A DNA stretch of 64,000 bases from Paragonimus westermani (taxonomy: Eukaryota; Platyhelminthes; Trematoda; Plagiorchiida; Troglotrematidae), in the NCBI GenBank assembly GCA_008508345.1, contig QNGE01003249.1, forward strand, positions 25,291 through 89,290. The letters run 5' to 3'. Under the pieces are notes generated by a model. The model made no database searches, had not been told where the DNA came from, and saw nothing but the letters and a program-made list of their open reading frames with translations. Below, piece after piece: positions 1 to 11,640 of this stretch (its first letter is position 1; the number at the start of each line of letters is the position of its first letter). Position numbers and translations under genes: made by a program.

Positions 1-1329
1 TTGTAGGAATCTCAGAGAAAATGACCACTGATGTGGTAGACTTGTCTGGAAATTTGGCCTATGGGTGATCGTCTTTGCCAAACTGATGAAATATCGCCTT
101 CAAGACTTACTGCTTGGCTTTCCTGTGTGCAGTAAGGCGCACATTGACATTTCCATTGATTGTTAACGAATGAAACACGGAGGATTTCCGTACATTCAAC
201 GCCGCCGAAGCATTCCTGTGCGGTTTTGGTGAGTGTTACACTGGGTGCTCTAATCCGCTACTAACTACTTAGATTAACAAACATACCCTGTAGCGGTCAC
301 GTGTACAGAGAGTGGTTACTGAGATAGGTGCACCTACAAAATGGTGAAAGTCAAATTACTCCGTCGCGGAACACTGGGTTCAAACCAGTCAAAGTAAGTG
401 TTCCTAACGTTTTCGGCGTAGTATTCAGGAACACTATGGACACATCCTGTAGTTCACCGAAACGTCATTAGTTAAGTGTACTTACTGATCTCGTCCTGTT
501 CGCAAACATTTGGGTTTGACACTGCAGCTGTCCTGATAAGCAGCCAACGGAAATGGGCACGTTTTAGGTAGCCGTTATAACTTAATCCGAAGATCTGACG
601 ACTACTGATATACCTTGTTCGTGTATGGTTGTGATTTTAAATTCTGTCTGTCTCCTTATTTGTACATGACTCTTACCCTTTCTGTTATCTTGGCCTGGCG
701 GTCAGGCTTGGGTGCTGACTAGGACTTCGGTCCTTGCAGGTACTGTCGTGACAGATTGGCCATAGGAGGGCAGTCAAACAAAAGGCAGGTGCGCTGTTTG
801 TTGATGGTGCAAGTCTGTTGTGTTTTGGTTCTGCTTGATGTTTGTTCCTGTCTGGTCTGGTTTTGTGTGTTTGTGATTCGTTTGTCTCTTAAGTTGTTAA
901 TCTTATAAAAATCATGTGAGTGTGTTGACTTCATAGGCGTGTGGCCTTGAGCCTGTGCAATCTGGTTGTTACTAGTGGTCGATGATGGTGTATTTGTGTG
1001 TATGTGTTACCGGCTGCTTAGCAGTACATGTTTTTGAACCAAGTGCCTTTGTTGAGGGCTCTAACCGCTCTTCCGTATACGTCTGGGCTGCCTGGCAGTA
1101 TCCCAAGCCCACATAAAACCATGATTCACAACACAAACCAAATACTATGTTGCATCGGCCTTCGCGCAGGATAAACCGGGTTTGCAGCGGGGTGGATGGG
1201 CGAAAATACGCCACAGCCAAATCCTCCAAATGCCCCAACTACCCGCCCCCTAATGACCCCTGCAGCACGAATCCTAGAGCAGGAAATGCTTACTGGGATA
1301 TCAGTAACACGACGAACATCCTGAGACAC
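1..1329. other. No recognisable gene
   Basis: I see no open reading frame here with a recognisable motif, no RNA gene and no clear repeat. The last few hundred bases lie directly upstream of the LINE endonuclease and could include its 5' untranslated region, but nothing in the sequence proves this. Confidence 0.4.
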
Positions 1330-1346
1330 GCTGGGGGGCGCAAAAC

Positions 1347-1864
1347 ACTCTCAGTTGGGACTTGAAACATGTAAACGCCGTTGCATCACTGCGGTATCAC
1401 AGGAAGGCCAGAACGCTACACCGCAGTGATCACCATGGAACTGAGCCGCCACGGCATCCATGTAACAACATTAAATGAAACAATGCTTACAAGTCAAGGT
1501 AGGCTCCGACAAGCAAGTGTTGAGTGCACCGTTTTGGATAGGCCTTCCGACGGACAATGTTTGGGAGCATAATGTCTGTATCGCAGCGGATGGTAGCATC
1601 CATTATTTGATAATAGGCGAACCACACGGCATCAGCCCACGAATACCGTCCTTGTGCCTGCGACTTGTTCGAGGTAAATGTGCCACATTTGTTACTGTTT
1701 ATGGTCCAACTCCGTGTCACATCGATGAGACAAAGAACGAGTTCTGCGATCAGCTATGTGCCACTATCTGGTCGGCACCGGTGAGTTACCGACTGTTTTT
1801 TCTGGGTGATTTGGACGCAATAGTTGGGTGCGATCCAACAACCTGGCCGGCAGTCACCTTGTAG
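1347..1864 (+). pseudogene. LINE endonuclease, N-terminal part
   Basis: The segment opens with a degenerate version of the W-N-V-R-T start of these endonucleases (reads SVGT, stop, NM). It continues with GRPERYTAVITMELSRHGI and a LNET motif corresponding to the catalytic S-E-T, then LRLVRGKCATFVTVYGPTP and FFLGDLDAIVG, which corresponds to the GDFNA catalytic motif. A frameshift near 1510-1560 separates the LNET and GDLDA blocks. The N of GDFNA reads D here, so the enzyme would probably be inactive even without the frameshift. Confidence 0.75.
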
Positions 1865-1989
1865 CGAGAAGGCGTCCATTAAAGCACGATCTTTATTGTC
1901 CAAATCGCCAGTCACATGCAACGCGCGCTCTCTCGTTTATGAGTCATAATTCCAACCCGCAGCACTCCCCGGTTTCCGTTCACACGTCG

Positions 1990-2430
1990 TGTGCACTTCT
2001 AACCGGTTTACGTGTGTGACCGGTGCCTTCTATCGGAGGGTTTTCCGCTTGCCATTCCTTGTCTGTTTGTCCGATTTCGTTACGCGATGGCTCGTCCGGC
2101 TGCTCGTGCTGTCTGCCATCCACCCAATGTTGGCCTTGACCGTATTCCAACATCGTGTCGAGATGTTCCTCTAAATGTTGGAAAAACCACGCCTCCGATC
2201 TGGCCGTCTGTCGTATTTCGCCTGCCCTGCCTCGTCCATTGGTCCGATCTAGTCGAGCGATGACTCATCCGGTCGTGCACGTTGTCCTTGATCCGATCGC
2301 GGCAGGTTTTCGAACGTACCTCCCCCCGCGTTGAGGTATTCGGCTGAGCGTTCGAGAACTCGCACCTCCGACCTGACAATCCACCACAATCTGACCTCAC
2401 GGCACTGGTTCAATCTACGAGAACGGTAAT
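1990..2430 (+). repeat. Insertion inside LINE with diverged ~173 bp duplication
   Basis: This block falls between the two halves of the endonuclease and does not encode endonuclease motifs. Two segments near 2044-2110 and 2217-2290 resemble each other (GTCCGAT..CG..GCGATG.CTC.TCCGG..G..CG in both), suggesting a diverged tandem duplication with a ~173 bp offset. The origin is unknown. Confidence 0.4.
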
Positions 2431-2442
2431 CTTCTTCTACAC

Positions 2443-2721
2443 TTGTGTGATATTCATGATTTGGCTATCACATACATCCGATTTCAGCTGAATACGAGCG
2501 ACATCACGACTCGGAATCACCCACGAGGCGGTCACCAACATTTGCTTGATTACGTGATTGTGCAGCACCGCGACGTCCGTGAAGTGAGTATCACGCGGGT
2601 GATGTGCAGCACTGAATGTAGCATAGGTCATAGGCTGTTCAGGACCGATTTATTTACCTATGTATGTAAGAAGTTAGCTGCCAAACGAATGGAGGACTGT
2701 GGGACGAGAACTGCTTTTTGA
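2443..2721 (+). pseudogene. LINE endonuclease, C-terminal part
   Basis: The translation contains HPRGGHQHLLDYVIVQHRDVR followed by IGHRLFRTDL. In this LINE class the endonuclease ends with HPRSxxWHLLDYVxVRRRDxxDV and a TDHRL motif holding the catalytic D-H pair. Here the D reads G. The segment restores the endonuclease after the insertion at 1990-2430. Confidence 0.7.
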
Positions 2722-3169
2722 CGTGCATCTGCCACTCGTCTGAAAGACGACCCTATTGCCACCACCCCCGAGATTACGTGGCAACAGCTCGAAGAACAGA
2801 TCACAGTATCAACCACTGTGATGATCAGTGTGAAGCGTCAGAAACGTCCGGAACCGTCCGTTGATAACAACGCGACAATCTCCGCAACGGACCCATACAA
2901 TGAAGACAAGAGATCAACATTCCGGTGTTCACGGGATCAAGAACGATTGATAGAGGAAGTAATGTCATCGGATACAGGGCTACGCCGATCACCGATAACA
3001 TAACCAGCTCTCAGATTCGTTTGAGTTGATTTCCGGTCCATCCATCCAGTCTACCAAAGCAATGGTTGACGTGAATGCCGACTCTTCGTGCATCTAACTA
3101 GGAGACATCATGAAAGTTTTACACAAACACATTGGTATCATACTAAACCGTCCTAATACCATTGACTAG
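2722..3169 (+). pseudogene. LINE linker between EN and RT
   Basis: The stretch lies where the variable linker between endonuclease and reverse transcriptase is expected. It contains several stop codons and no conserved motif that I recognise. Confidence 0.4.
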
Positions 3170-4230
3170 GTGACTGCAACAGGCCATCATATCTTGCTCT
3201 CTCCCCGAATTTCTCAGAGTTTCAGAGGACGGTCAGACAACTGCTCAGTGGAGAGGCTGCATGCGAGGAGAGTACCAAGGGAAATACTGAAGAAGGGCGG
3301 GCCGGCGTTGGAACGTACCTTGTTCCAACTCGTTCATCCCGTCTGGGAGCAGGAAGAAGTGCCACAAAAGTTCAAGAATGTCCTTATCACATCGTTGTTG
3401 TCTCGACAGCTGCAGGAGTATCGTTTTTATGAAGTTTATAGGCAAGGTGTTTGCAAGAATCCTTCTGAACCGACTGAATGTGGACGTTCTGGAGATTACT
3501 GTTCCTGATCAGCACTGTGGATTCCGGACGAATGACAGTACGATCGACCTGGTTTTTGCTGCTCAACAGCTTCAGGATAATCGCCGGAAACGCAACCGGT
3601 TCTTGTATAATCTCTCCGTGGACTCCACCAAGGCCTCTGATTCTGTCAGCCGCGAGGTGCTGTGAACGGTGCTGGGTAAGTTTGGATGTTAAAGTAAGTT
3701 CGTCACTATGGTCAGATTGTTGCATGCGGGCGTGAGGGCGAAGGTATAATGATGATTTTGACATTGTCACTGGCTTGAAGCAGGATTGTGTCCCAGCCCC
3801 AAGTCTATTTAGTGTATATTTGACTGTCTTGTTAGCAGCTGATCTTCAGAACTCGGTGAAGAACGGCGCTGAGTTTGAGTACCGGACGGATGGACGCCTG
3901 TTGAATATTCGAAGTTTCAGTGCTCCAACGCAGCTACATACCCTAACGACGCGCATGCCTCTGTTCGGAGATGATAACGCGCTGTTTGCACGAAGTTCAA
4001 AGAGACTATGGCGACTGGTCACTGCTTTCGCAAGTGCGGCATCCAAATTGGGTTTGGATATCAACACGGTTAGGACATTTTCTTTCTTTCAGCCTTTTCA
4101 GGGTAGAGGTGCTGTTCCTACAGGTGAATCTGAAATTTGCACAATGAAAACGTTGTCATTATCTGCGTGGGCTTCAGTTGCTCGGATGGCAATCCGTCAA
4201 CAGATTTGTTCGTGGGCCGCCAGTTAGTGT
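3170..4230 (+). pseudogene. LINE reverse transcriptase
   Basis: RT blocks appear in order across shifting frames: a fingers block (RRVPREILKKGGPALERTLF, WEQEEVPQKFKNVLITSL), KFIGKVFARILLNRL, the QHCGFRTNDSTIDLVFAA block, and GLKQDCVPAPSLFSVYL (the G-x-x-Q-G-C block). The catalytic YADD/FADD motif reads FGDD at about 3964. The FGDD substitution and at least three frame changes make this a pseudogene. Confidence 0.8.
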
Positions 4231-4429
4231 TGCTTTCGGACGCTTTGAGAGACGTGTCTGGAAGAACCACAACCTGAAACTGTCCACTGAGCTGTCTGTC
4301 TAATGCTCAACTGTGCTGCCTATACCGCTGTACGGCAGTGGAACTTTGACATTGTGTCAACGGAACAGGCGCTATCTGATCCGTTTCTGTCTGTAATGTA
4401 TAAGACGCACCCTGGATATTCAGTGGTCA

Positions 4430-4634
4430 GACATGGTTTTGAACACTGTGATACTGCAACGAACGGGCATGGGCGGGAGTAAGGTTATGCTAATGCGCAA
4501 TCACTTTCGTTGGCTAGGTCACGTTCGTCAAATGGGCGATGACCGCATTCTAAAGCAGTCGCTGCACGTCCACGTAAAATCAAGTATGCGAAATCCTGGT
4601 GACCAAAAGTTGAGGTACCACAATGGTATCTAGA
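4430..4634 (+). pseudogene. LINE C-terminal domain
   Basis: The translation contains ILQRTGMGGSKVMLMRNHFRW followed by LGHVRQMGDDRILKQ. This corresponds to the conserved RWxGHxxRMxDxRLPK end of these LINE polyproteins. The frame ends in a stop at about 4633. Confidence 0.65.
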
Positions 4635-4725
4635 TAAGTCATTCGAATTTTAATGTTGTGGCCGCAAGATACAGCTTCTAAAATTGTTTACTACATGAAA
4701 CCTCGTACGGGTTATGCGAAAACCT

Positions 4726-4925
4726 AGGATAACGAACACGCACACTTATTTGCTTGACTGATCTGTATCAACACATATTTGATAGTAGTCATTCTGCTTG
4801 GTGACACGTCCTCCATAGTGTGTTCCAATAGCCGCTTCTGGTCCCTCGCCTTTCTGACGGGGAGATCTGTCCTTTAATTCTCTAATATACGCACTATACT
4901 ACTCACAAAGTAAACTGCATATTAT
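4726..4925. repeat. Dispersed repeat S, copy 1
   Basis: About 200 bp matching 17747-17955 in the same orientation. Shared landmarks include GAACNCGCACACT, CCATAG.GTGT, ATTCCAATAG.CG, CCCTTTAATTC and ACTCAC.A. It lies immediately 3' of the LINE and may be that element's 3' untranslated region or a separate repeat. The second copy has no LINE coding sequence beside it. Confidence 0.5.
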
Positions 4926-4929
4926 ACAA

Positions 4930-6398
4930 TAGTGACGTTAAGTGTATATGTTGGGAACACGTGGCGTTGATTCGGACTGTCTGGAGAAATATGTTCTGAA
5001 AGGACGTTTGCAAGTTCACTAAACAGTGATTGCGCAGCCCAGGACGGAAGCGCGCAGTATGCAAAGAAACCGTCGGTACCATAGGTCGTGATGGCATGAC
5101 TATATGGCGTTGCGATGTGTGGGGCTGCAAGTGCGCTGGCCACCTTGGATTAGTAAGTCACCAACGTACTCATGACACACCGTCAGCCAGGAGACAAGGA
5201 GCACGATAAGCTCAAGCAGATTATACCCATCATATCCATTTTTTCATGTTCGCATCGACCAGTGACCGCCGCCGCTTGGCAGTTAATCCGCTCTCCTTTT
5301 CAAAAACCTGGATATCTGTGGCCTTCTATCTTTCTTTTTCTTCAGCTTCGTTATCTGTTTTCTTCTAGTTCAATCATGAATTTTGTTTTTGTTCCTATCC
5401 CTTCTTCAATGCACTAGCATGTACCTGCATGTTGAGCCATTTCTTGTATTACAGTTTCAATATTTTTGTTCTCCGTTTAGGTCTTACCATTAGTCTCTCT
5501 TGGTGTATTTCTTGAGACGTAGGGGTTTCAATTTCCAGTTAGCCTATGAACTGACTAGCCAGCACTGGCCAGCTGGATATAAAAACCTAACCAACACACT
5601 GCCTGGTCTTATTCCTTCGGGTTTACATTAGATGCATGGCGTGATTTAAACCACGAATGGTGCAGCGCAAGCCACTCGCGGTGATGATTAAGCGGAGGCG
5701 TCCTTTGGCTCCGGTCACTGTGACATGCTAGTCTGAAATATATGGTGCCAACCATATGTTTCTTGTAATCATACATAACCTGTGGATATGTATTCAAAAT
5801 GCATAGTCTCCTGCTAGTTTACGCCACTCGGTTCGTATCTTTTGGTTCCAGTATACAAATCATTAAGCAGGCAAGTTACTTCACGCTTGTTGGGAAATAA
5901 TCTCGTGACTATCATTTGTAGACTGTCGCAAATTTTTGTGAGTTGTGAATATACACACCATGTTGATTTATTATGTAAAAGGGTGCATACGTTCTGTATC
6001 TAATTGCGGTTGTGACGTAACTTCATTGCGAGTGGTTATTTGTGGCCTATATTTTCCTTTAGTTAACAGAAAGAATATATAATTAGCTGCGAGAATGACA
6101 CAAGATCCCTCAGGGGTGTGCACTGCTCTCTTCCTTTGCACACCTCTTTACATGGCGTATTAGTTAACTATGCACTGAAATTGCCTACCCATACCGCGAT
6201 CACTAGTTCAGAGGCTGATGAACAGTCTCAAACAGACGCAGGTTTAAATATTTAGATATATTTCGATTTACTGACACCCTGTCGGCCAGGCAAACAAGAT
6301 CTATTTCATGGTCAGTTTGCATTGATAATGACTACGAGAATCAAAATTTCAAATGATTCGTGTATCGTATGGTTCTTGCGGTCATACAAACATTCCGC
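4930..6398. other. No recognisable gene
   Basis: Only short unrecognised open stretches occur on either strand. I see no domain motif, no exon with convincing splice sites and no repeat shared with the rest of the window. Confidence 0.35.
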
Positions 6399-6460
6399 GG
6401 CCGGTGGTCTAGTAACTAAGGATTTAAGCCTGTGACACATACTGCCGGTTTGACTCTCTG
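6399..6460 (+). repeat. tRNA-like SINE head (pol III box candidate)
   Basis: An A-box-like block GGTGGTCTAGTAACTAAGG is followed about 25 bp later by the B-box-like CCGGTTTGACTCTC. Spacing and order are those of a tRNA-derived SINE head. The arms do not fold into a good cloverleaf, so a functional tRNA is unlikely. No tail or target-site duplication was found. Confidence 0.35.
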
Positions 6461-9400
6461 TCAAATTATCTCAATCTGCTTTGTTTAATTCGGGACGGAA
6501 CCGGTTGCGAGGGTTGTTAAAAGAATGGGCACGTAAAAATATTTTCACAACAAACAGAGGCACTAGACCAGAATGGAAACATTATTGAAAACATGCCATC
6601 CGTTTGATTGAATTATGATCTGGAGAACTATGTAGATCTATTTTAAGCCTTTGGTCTAATTCTGAGGTTTTGTATTTGGTGTCTAAACCATTTGCAGCAA
6701 TTTTAGGCCAATTTTCCCTACTTTTTAGTCTTTAGTCCAAATTCCAAGCCAGTGAGTCTCTGAGACATCTGTCATTCTGTTAATATGGTAGCATACATAA
6801 AGTTAATGATATTACTGAGCTTTCTAGTAACAAATGAGAGTCACCGTATTGATGTATGGTGTGGCAACAACTGCAAGTTTTAATTTCACTAGGTTTCAGA
6901 CATTTTGATTGATGATTTGACCACACGGAATCTGAACCGCGAGGACGAAATGAATAGCTTATGCGACAGAAATACCTCCAGGAATCCTGGCAATATTTGG
7001 ACGCATTTTTCAGCTTATATGTGAGAAAGCTTAACTCGCAAGTGCAAAAGTGACCAAAGGTTGCTCCTGTTCACAGATGTTGAAGTACCGAAGTTGGTTC
7101 GTGAATCTTCTTCGTCATTACCAGGCCTTGGGCAATGTGTCTACGAAATAGGATTGCAGATAGGAACACTTCAGTTTTGGTGTCTGGTCGTAATCGTCAC
7201 CTCGACTTATACTGAGATAGTACGTAAAGACTGTCCTGAAAGATCAGCCCTTTCTTTCCCCCGGACTTGAAGGATATCAAACTAACTGCTATTCATATTT
7301 ATGACTTAATTCAACGTAGTCTGCGGAAGCGACCGTGGTCGACATGACAGCACCAGGGGGATTCGTATTTCGACTGAACCAACCCCGCGACTGAAAATAG
7401 CCTGTTGTCTGGTCTACTGACAAGCAGTTTATCTTAGCTATTCCCATTCAGACCCACCTAGTGTTTGAACTGCGCAGATGGTTGACGGTATCTATGTTCA
7501 AAACAGTGAGACGGGTCGACGAAGCGTATCGATTCAGTTAGTTGATCATTTTGTTCGAACTTGTTGGGACATTTTGAGCACGGAGGTCACTGGAGAACAA
7601 TAATTAGAAATGTGGGGAGCGCACAGTTGGAGGTGTTCATGAGAAAGAGGTGCTCAGTTATCTGAATGTTAAAACGTTTAACCCATCATGTGTGCTCACC
7701 GCGAAACGGCGTTAAAGTAAAGACCCTCAAAGACAAATTTCATGGATGAGTACCTTGACGTGCTAGGCGAGAATGTGCACCAAAATGTACAAATGTTTCT
7801 TAAAAAACCTGAACAAACCGTGTCCTTAAACCGGGTAGATATGAGTAACAACATGTTTTCAAGAGGCCGTGTGTTTGACGGACGCAGTTATTCAGCAGGG
7901 AAAATGAAGGCAATTCTGTAGAGCGAAATGAGGCAGATGTCATACAGAAAAATTTCTGTTTAAACTTGGTATGTCAGACTGGATCCGGATTACATGGTTT
8001 AGGTACAGACTAGATCACGTACGCAATACAGTGCTACATATCGAAAGGTTTTTCAAACGTTTCGCTTGGTTTTCATCTGTTTGTGTTTCGCTAACGTTGT
8101 GCCATTTCAGTGTAATCTGGGAGACCTTGAATAAATGTTTAATTGGATCATTGGTGAAATTTGACGTAAAACAATTTGGGATAAATGCCATCATCATAGT
8201 TAACAGTTAGATTGTGCATAAGAAAGCACACGAAGTTACTTAGTGTATGCATTGCAGTATTTCAATTTTTTTGTATCGTGGATCTTTTTCAGTCCGATCG
8301 AAGAGGTATTCGGTAGATTCACGCAGATGGATTCTGCCAGGTAATTTTAACACTTAATCATGCTGTTTTGGTTGATATAAGCTGAACAACACCCACAACT
8401 GATCACAGCCGTCGTATTCTCGCTCAACAGTACACTATCGAGTAGCCAAGGCTGCGTTTGGAAAGCGCTCCGTTTTGACTGTTCATGTTTCTATTGGTTA
8501 TTGTGTCTAACACCATCGCCGGAACATACTGCAACCATTCTGTTGAGTTGCATTTCAGTAGATTTTGGTTTACAGTTGTACTGCTTACGATCGACATGCC
8601 TTTAGTTTTGGAGATGCAGTTTTTCACCATGTTGATATGTGGACACGCTGAGTTCTGACATAATTTCCACTGGTTTTATTTTTCGTGGCATTTTATTCCA
8701 CTGATCGGTGAACTATGGGCTGAATAGCGCATGGTAAACATGGGTGGAAGGCTGAAAACTGGACTCTTCGATGTGGGCTCTAACACTTAAATACGTATGG
8801 TTTTACTGGCTCTGGCCGAACTAATCTGACCGAAGTCAGTAAAACTATATCAAACATTGAAATTAACTATCGCGATTTTAGTAGTGAAAGAACATTCCAG
8901 GCTTTCGTCTTGGAGTTTACATAGTTTTCTGCCCACACGGATGATACCTCTTCCGAACCTGCCGTTTGTTTGTGAGTAGGCGAGTTTCGGTCACCATCGC
9001 CCGAAAAGTAGAACAAGTCACACAAAACTTATCCCAGGTGTTTGAATGGTGGTCATCCTAGTAACAGTCCTAATGACTACCTTTACACCTGGAAGCAGGA
9101 TTAAAAACTCTGAATAATGGATCAGCCGTGATCTTCTACAGTAGACAGGAGTGTCCAAGGTAGTTGAAGAACCTCCGGCTTAGATGACTTAGTGTCAATC
9201 CAGTGGGACGAACCGCCTCACCTTAGTGACGTAGATATCTCTTGGCTGCTACACGACGGGAAAAGTACGACTGACGACAGATTAGACTTACCGAAGTGAG
9301 TTCTGATATTACAACTGGCCGAGATAATGGTGGATACTGGAAGTTGTTGACCATATATTAAAGTGTGTTAACCGGCTACTTATGGTCAACGGACTAAACA

Positions 9401-9889
9401 AACCTCAGAGGAGGCCAACTACTGCATGCGCGTCCTCAATCCACTTCGTTTTAATGACATTTTCTGTTAGGTTGCTCCGGAACTTTTCCACGCTGCCCCT
9501 GCATTGATCTGTTTTGTGAAGAATCTTAGGAACTACTCTATGAATCTGCCACGTGTACAAGTTGTCACTGTCTCAAATGACATTAAATTTCTTCAAGAGA
9601 ACGTGTAATTATTTGGTGCACATTCCTTGAAAAATATATGACCGTAAGCCCCTATCACAGCTAGTCCAGCATGTTACAAATTTACTTACCTGGTTTGACT
9701 AATGAAATCCATTGTTGTATGAATTTTGGTACCCTTTCATTACATGATCGTATTGACTTATGTCAGGAGTGTATTCGGCCCGGTCGTTTTCCATCAGATT
9801 TCCTCAGAACTCTGTCTGTGAAACTAGTGTTCAGTAACGACAGACCGGCTATTTTCCAAGTCAACGCGGCCCACTAAAATCTCTACAAG
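6461..9889. other. No recognisable gene
   Basis: This AT-leaning stretch has only short open stretches, none with a domain motif. I found no phase-consistent exon pair and no convincing transposon coding sequence. Confidence 0.35.
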
Positions 9890-10440
9890 ATCATAGGGGC
9901 GCAACAACACCTTACTGCTTTGTTAGCTGACCGTACTTATGTAGGCCGTGTAGGGTTTAAGAACTTCACCGAGGATATCATCAAGAAAACTGTAACTAAA
10001 ACGCTTCAGAATCTTCATGGGCCGTTGGTTTGTACCATCAACAAGCCCAATTTTCCCACTGATGCCCTGAAGCGTGTCCACAACATGTCATGTAAGCAGT
10101 TTACGCAGGCCTAGCTAGAAGTACTTTCTGTGGGCTTGAAGTACAAGCTTCTGCCGAAAAAAACTCAACTGGTTGAAGACTCAAGCTCAGTTTAAAAACC
10201 TACACGATCAGCTAAAAGGATTTTCCCACTTTGACAGAAATTACAGATTGGTTTGGTGCTAGAATGATCAATGTTTCACAACAGTTCATATCGTCAACCA
10301 TTCACCAGCGTTGTTGTCTACTTTCTGAACATTATTAGACCATCAAAACACTGAGACAGATGCAAGATGTGGCATTTCTGTGACCAGACAAAGGCGCTGG
10401 TATTGTACTCCTGAATAAAGCCGATTATATGATGAAAATT
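9890..10440 (+). pseudogene. Penelope-like element, 5' fragment
   Basis: The translation first gives DALKRVHNMSCKQFTQA, then after a stop LEVLSVGLKYKLLPKK. A frame change leads to PDKGAGIVLLNKADY at about 10384-10430. Blocks of the type LTxxExxVLSxGLKY...PKK and DKGxGxVVLxxxDY are characteristic of the N-terminal region of Penelope-like reverse transcriptases. The catalytic YVDD region and GIY-YIG domain are absent, so this is a fragment. It complements, but does not overlap, the better preserved copy at 22.0-23.2 kb. Confidence 0.65.
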
Positions 10441-11143
10441 AGTTAACAATGATGGATGCCAGCTATTCATGATGCTATCATTTCCTAGTTGATTCTAGAT
10501 CAAATCTCTGTTTATCTACTAATCTGTATACCAAAACTGGGCCAACTCGGTTTTGGTGCAGGTAGAAGAAAACACGGTCCATTTCGGTTCAAATTGTTGA
10601 TTAGAAGCTTAGTGATCACAAGATGTTCAACCCATTAGTACGAAACCATTTCAACTGACATTTTATCAGTTGATGCGACTTGTGGCCATTAATTAACTTC
10701 TTCACATGGTACGTGATTATTACTTTTAGTTTGTGACCCGAGCACACTTAATTATTCTACAGTTTTTGGTGCTATGGTTTGGTGGAAAACCATGAAAAAC
10801 CACCCCTCATGTGTGTATGGAGAGAGCATGAGGCAAGAAAGAAAAATGAGCAACTCAGTCAGTGTAAATTTTCACCGAAGCAGACTATTTTTCCTCTTCG
10901 TACACCAGTACCAAGCTGGACCACGAGAATAAACGAATGAAGCTCATGTGTGCATTGAGCAACCGGCATTCACAATTGATAAAGTGGGCGGTCGGCATCG
11001 AGAGGCAAAAACTGACTTCCTATTTTAAGGTTGAGTGGGTGAATGCACAACTTGTTGGTTTGACCAAGATACGTGTTTCAGCTTGTGTTTACACAAGCGA
11101 CAGGAAATAATTTTGCTTCCCTCTGGCAGGGGCCAACGTCACT
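10441..11143. other. No recognisable gene
   Basis: The Penelope-like similarity fades after about 10,440 and nothing else is recognisable up to the microsatellite. Confidence 0.35.
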
Positions 11144-11320
11144 TTATTATTATTATTATTATTATCATCCAAATCATCATCATCACCCAAATCATCATCA
11201 TCATCCAAATCATCATCATCATCCAAATCATCATCATCATCATCCAAATCATCATCATCATCCAAATCATCATCATCATCCAAATCATCATCATCATCCA
11301 AATCATCATCATCATCATCA
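11144..11320. repeat. Compound TTA / ATC microsatellite-minisatellite
   Basis: Seven TTA units run into eight to nine copies of an ~18 bp unit built from ATC triplets interrupted by CCAA. All six frames stay open, giving Asn-His-rich or Asp-Leu-rich strings with no gene evidence. The array sits directly at the 5' end of an R-family repeat, whose other copies begin with only three or four ATC units. Confidence 0.95.
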
Positions 11321-11640
11321 TGACCATGGACAGCAATACATCAGTGGTTCTCACGGATGCTTAACTGCCACACAACCATGAATGAAAACGCAAATCCCTT
11401 ACAGAAAGAGAGGCGAAAAAAGAAGGGGAGCGGAAAGGACCTAACTACTTAAAATTGATAATTCTATGTTCAAACATTTAGCATCGAGGCGCCTACACCT
11501 TTGCAAACAAACAATCGAGTTATAAGTGAAAGTAAGGTGACATCAGCAAGACAGCTTCCTTACAGCTTTCACTACCATGCGTCATTTCATGGACAGTTCG
11601 GTCACACAACAGCATTTACGCTACTGAACCCGACTAGCTG
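11321..11640 (+). repeat. R-family dispersed repeat, copy R1
   Basis: The copy starts with CAGCAATACATCAGTGGTTC and ends near an ACGCTACTGAAC block. Conserved landmarks along the family are CTTAACTGCCACACAACCATG, GCCTACACCTTTGCAAACAA, AGTAAGG.GACATCAGCAAGACAGC and TTTCACTACCATGCGTCATT. No open reading frame and no clear pol III boxes are present. It looks like a non-autonomous element. Confidence 0.8.

Larger units (their letters stand above)
1330..4640 (+). mobile_element. Decayed LINE (non-LTR retrotransposon)
   Basis: Translated segments in the expected order give an apurinic-type endonuclease, a linker, a reverse transcriptase and a C-terminal domain of the RWxGHxxRM type. The arrangement matches the endonuclease/RT LINEs that are abundant in flatworms and other invertebrates. 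The copy is dead: the frame shifts several times, stop codons occur, and about 450 bp of foreign-looking DNA splits the endonuclease. No poly(A) tail or target-site duplication was identified. The clade (RTE, CR1 or Jockey type) is not decided. Confidence 0.8.

Noticed and set aside
11035..11381. Asn-His and Asp-Leu rich reading frames on both strands
   Set aside because: They are translations of the TTA/ATC repeat array and stay open in all frames. No gene evidence exists.
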